Part shown: piece after piece, positions 24,907 through 24,987 of the stretch
Layout: each line of letters opens with the position of its first letter
Position numbering within the stretch: the stretch's first letter is position 1
Source of the DNA: Pelagophyceae sp. CCMP2097
Taxonomy: Eukaryota > Sar > Pelagophyceae
DNA length: 24,987 nucleotides
Direction of reading: 5' to 3'
Assembly (NCBI GenBank): GCA_026770575.1
Contig: MU657219.1
Coordinates: forward strand, 118,005 to 142,991
The notes under the pieces: generated by a model
What the model was told of the DNA's origin: nothing
What the model saw: the letters and a program-made list of their open reading frames with translations, nothing else
The model's database searches: none
Position numbers and translations under genes: made by a program

Positions 24907-24987
24907 GAATATTGTGTCTCGGCGCGAGCACGACCCTCGTTCCGCGAGTCATTTAGTAACGTTTGTGTGGCGCCTGTGGCACGTCGC

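Overview
This is a GC-rich nuclear sequence from a eukaryote, most likely a microalga with a complex red plastid (a photosynthetic stramenopile, possibly pelagophyte-like). Two observations support this. I can place 14 spliceosomal introns by exact phase and domain continuity in three genes. One protein also starts with a signal peptide followed by an SAF motif, the bipartite plastid-targeting arrangement of red-lineage secondary plastids. Eight of the 14 introns start with GTGCGT rather than the usual GTAAGT/GTGAGT. The species is inferred, not proven.

Layout. 1-6.5 kb is almost pure repeat. It holds a segmental duplication (second copy at 9.67-11.1 kb, broken by 693 N), self-complementary GCCGCC arrays, two nested TIR elements with perfect 8-bp target duplications (851-1974 and 1040-1589), a CACTG-ended element (2540-2995), a 158-bp MITE with its empty site present in a nearby inverted copy (4527-4684), telomere-like TTAGGG/TTTGGG tracts, and the first member of a fold-back family (5014-5184). 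6.6-8.9 kb carries, on the minus strand, a capsular-polysaccharide-type glycosyltransferase gene (three exons resolved, with a probable C-terminal exon beyond a GGGCCC-rich intron-like stretch). 9.2-13.8 kb is again repeats, including tRNA-derived relics and a 220-bp tandem unit carrying a tRNA T-arm.

13.85-22.57 kb is a gene island with two plus-strand genes. The first is a five-exon TPR gene of the RMDN/FAM82 (regulator of microtubule dynamics) family with a plastid-type presequence (212 aa). The second is a nine-exon RNA-binding gene with two RRMs and a long Y/Q/A/G-rich prion-like tail (489 aa). The second gene contains two very large introns (2,114 and 3,017 nt) filled with GGGCCC-type repeats, while its other introns are 44-117 nt. 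One of the small introns has its 3' splice site duplicated by a palindrome-rich insertion. The three genes show no sign of acting in one pathway.

22.6-25 kb is repeat again: three copies of a dispersed 50-70-bp repeat, three more fold-back elements, a tRNA-like relic, and at the right edge a GC-rich coding exon of unknown function followed directly by a hairpin plus T-run.

The splice structures were worked out by hand from reading frames and family motifs; transcripts would settle them. No CRISPR array, rRNA, intact tRNA or virus gene was recognised.
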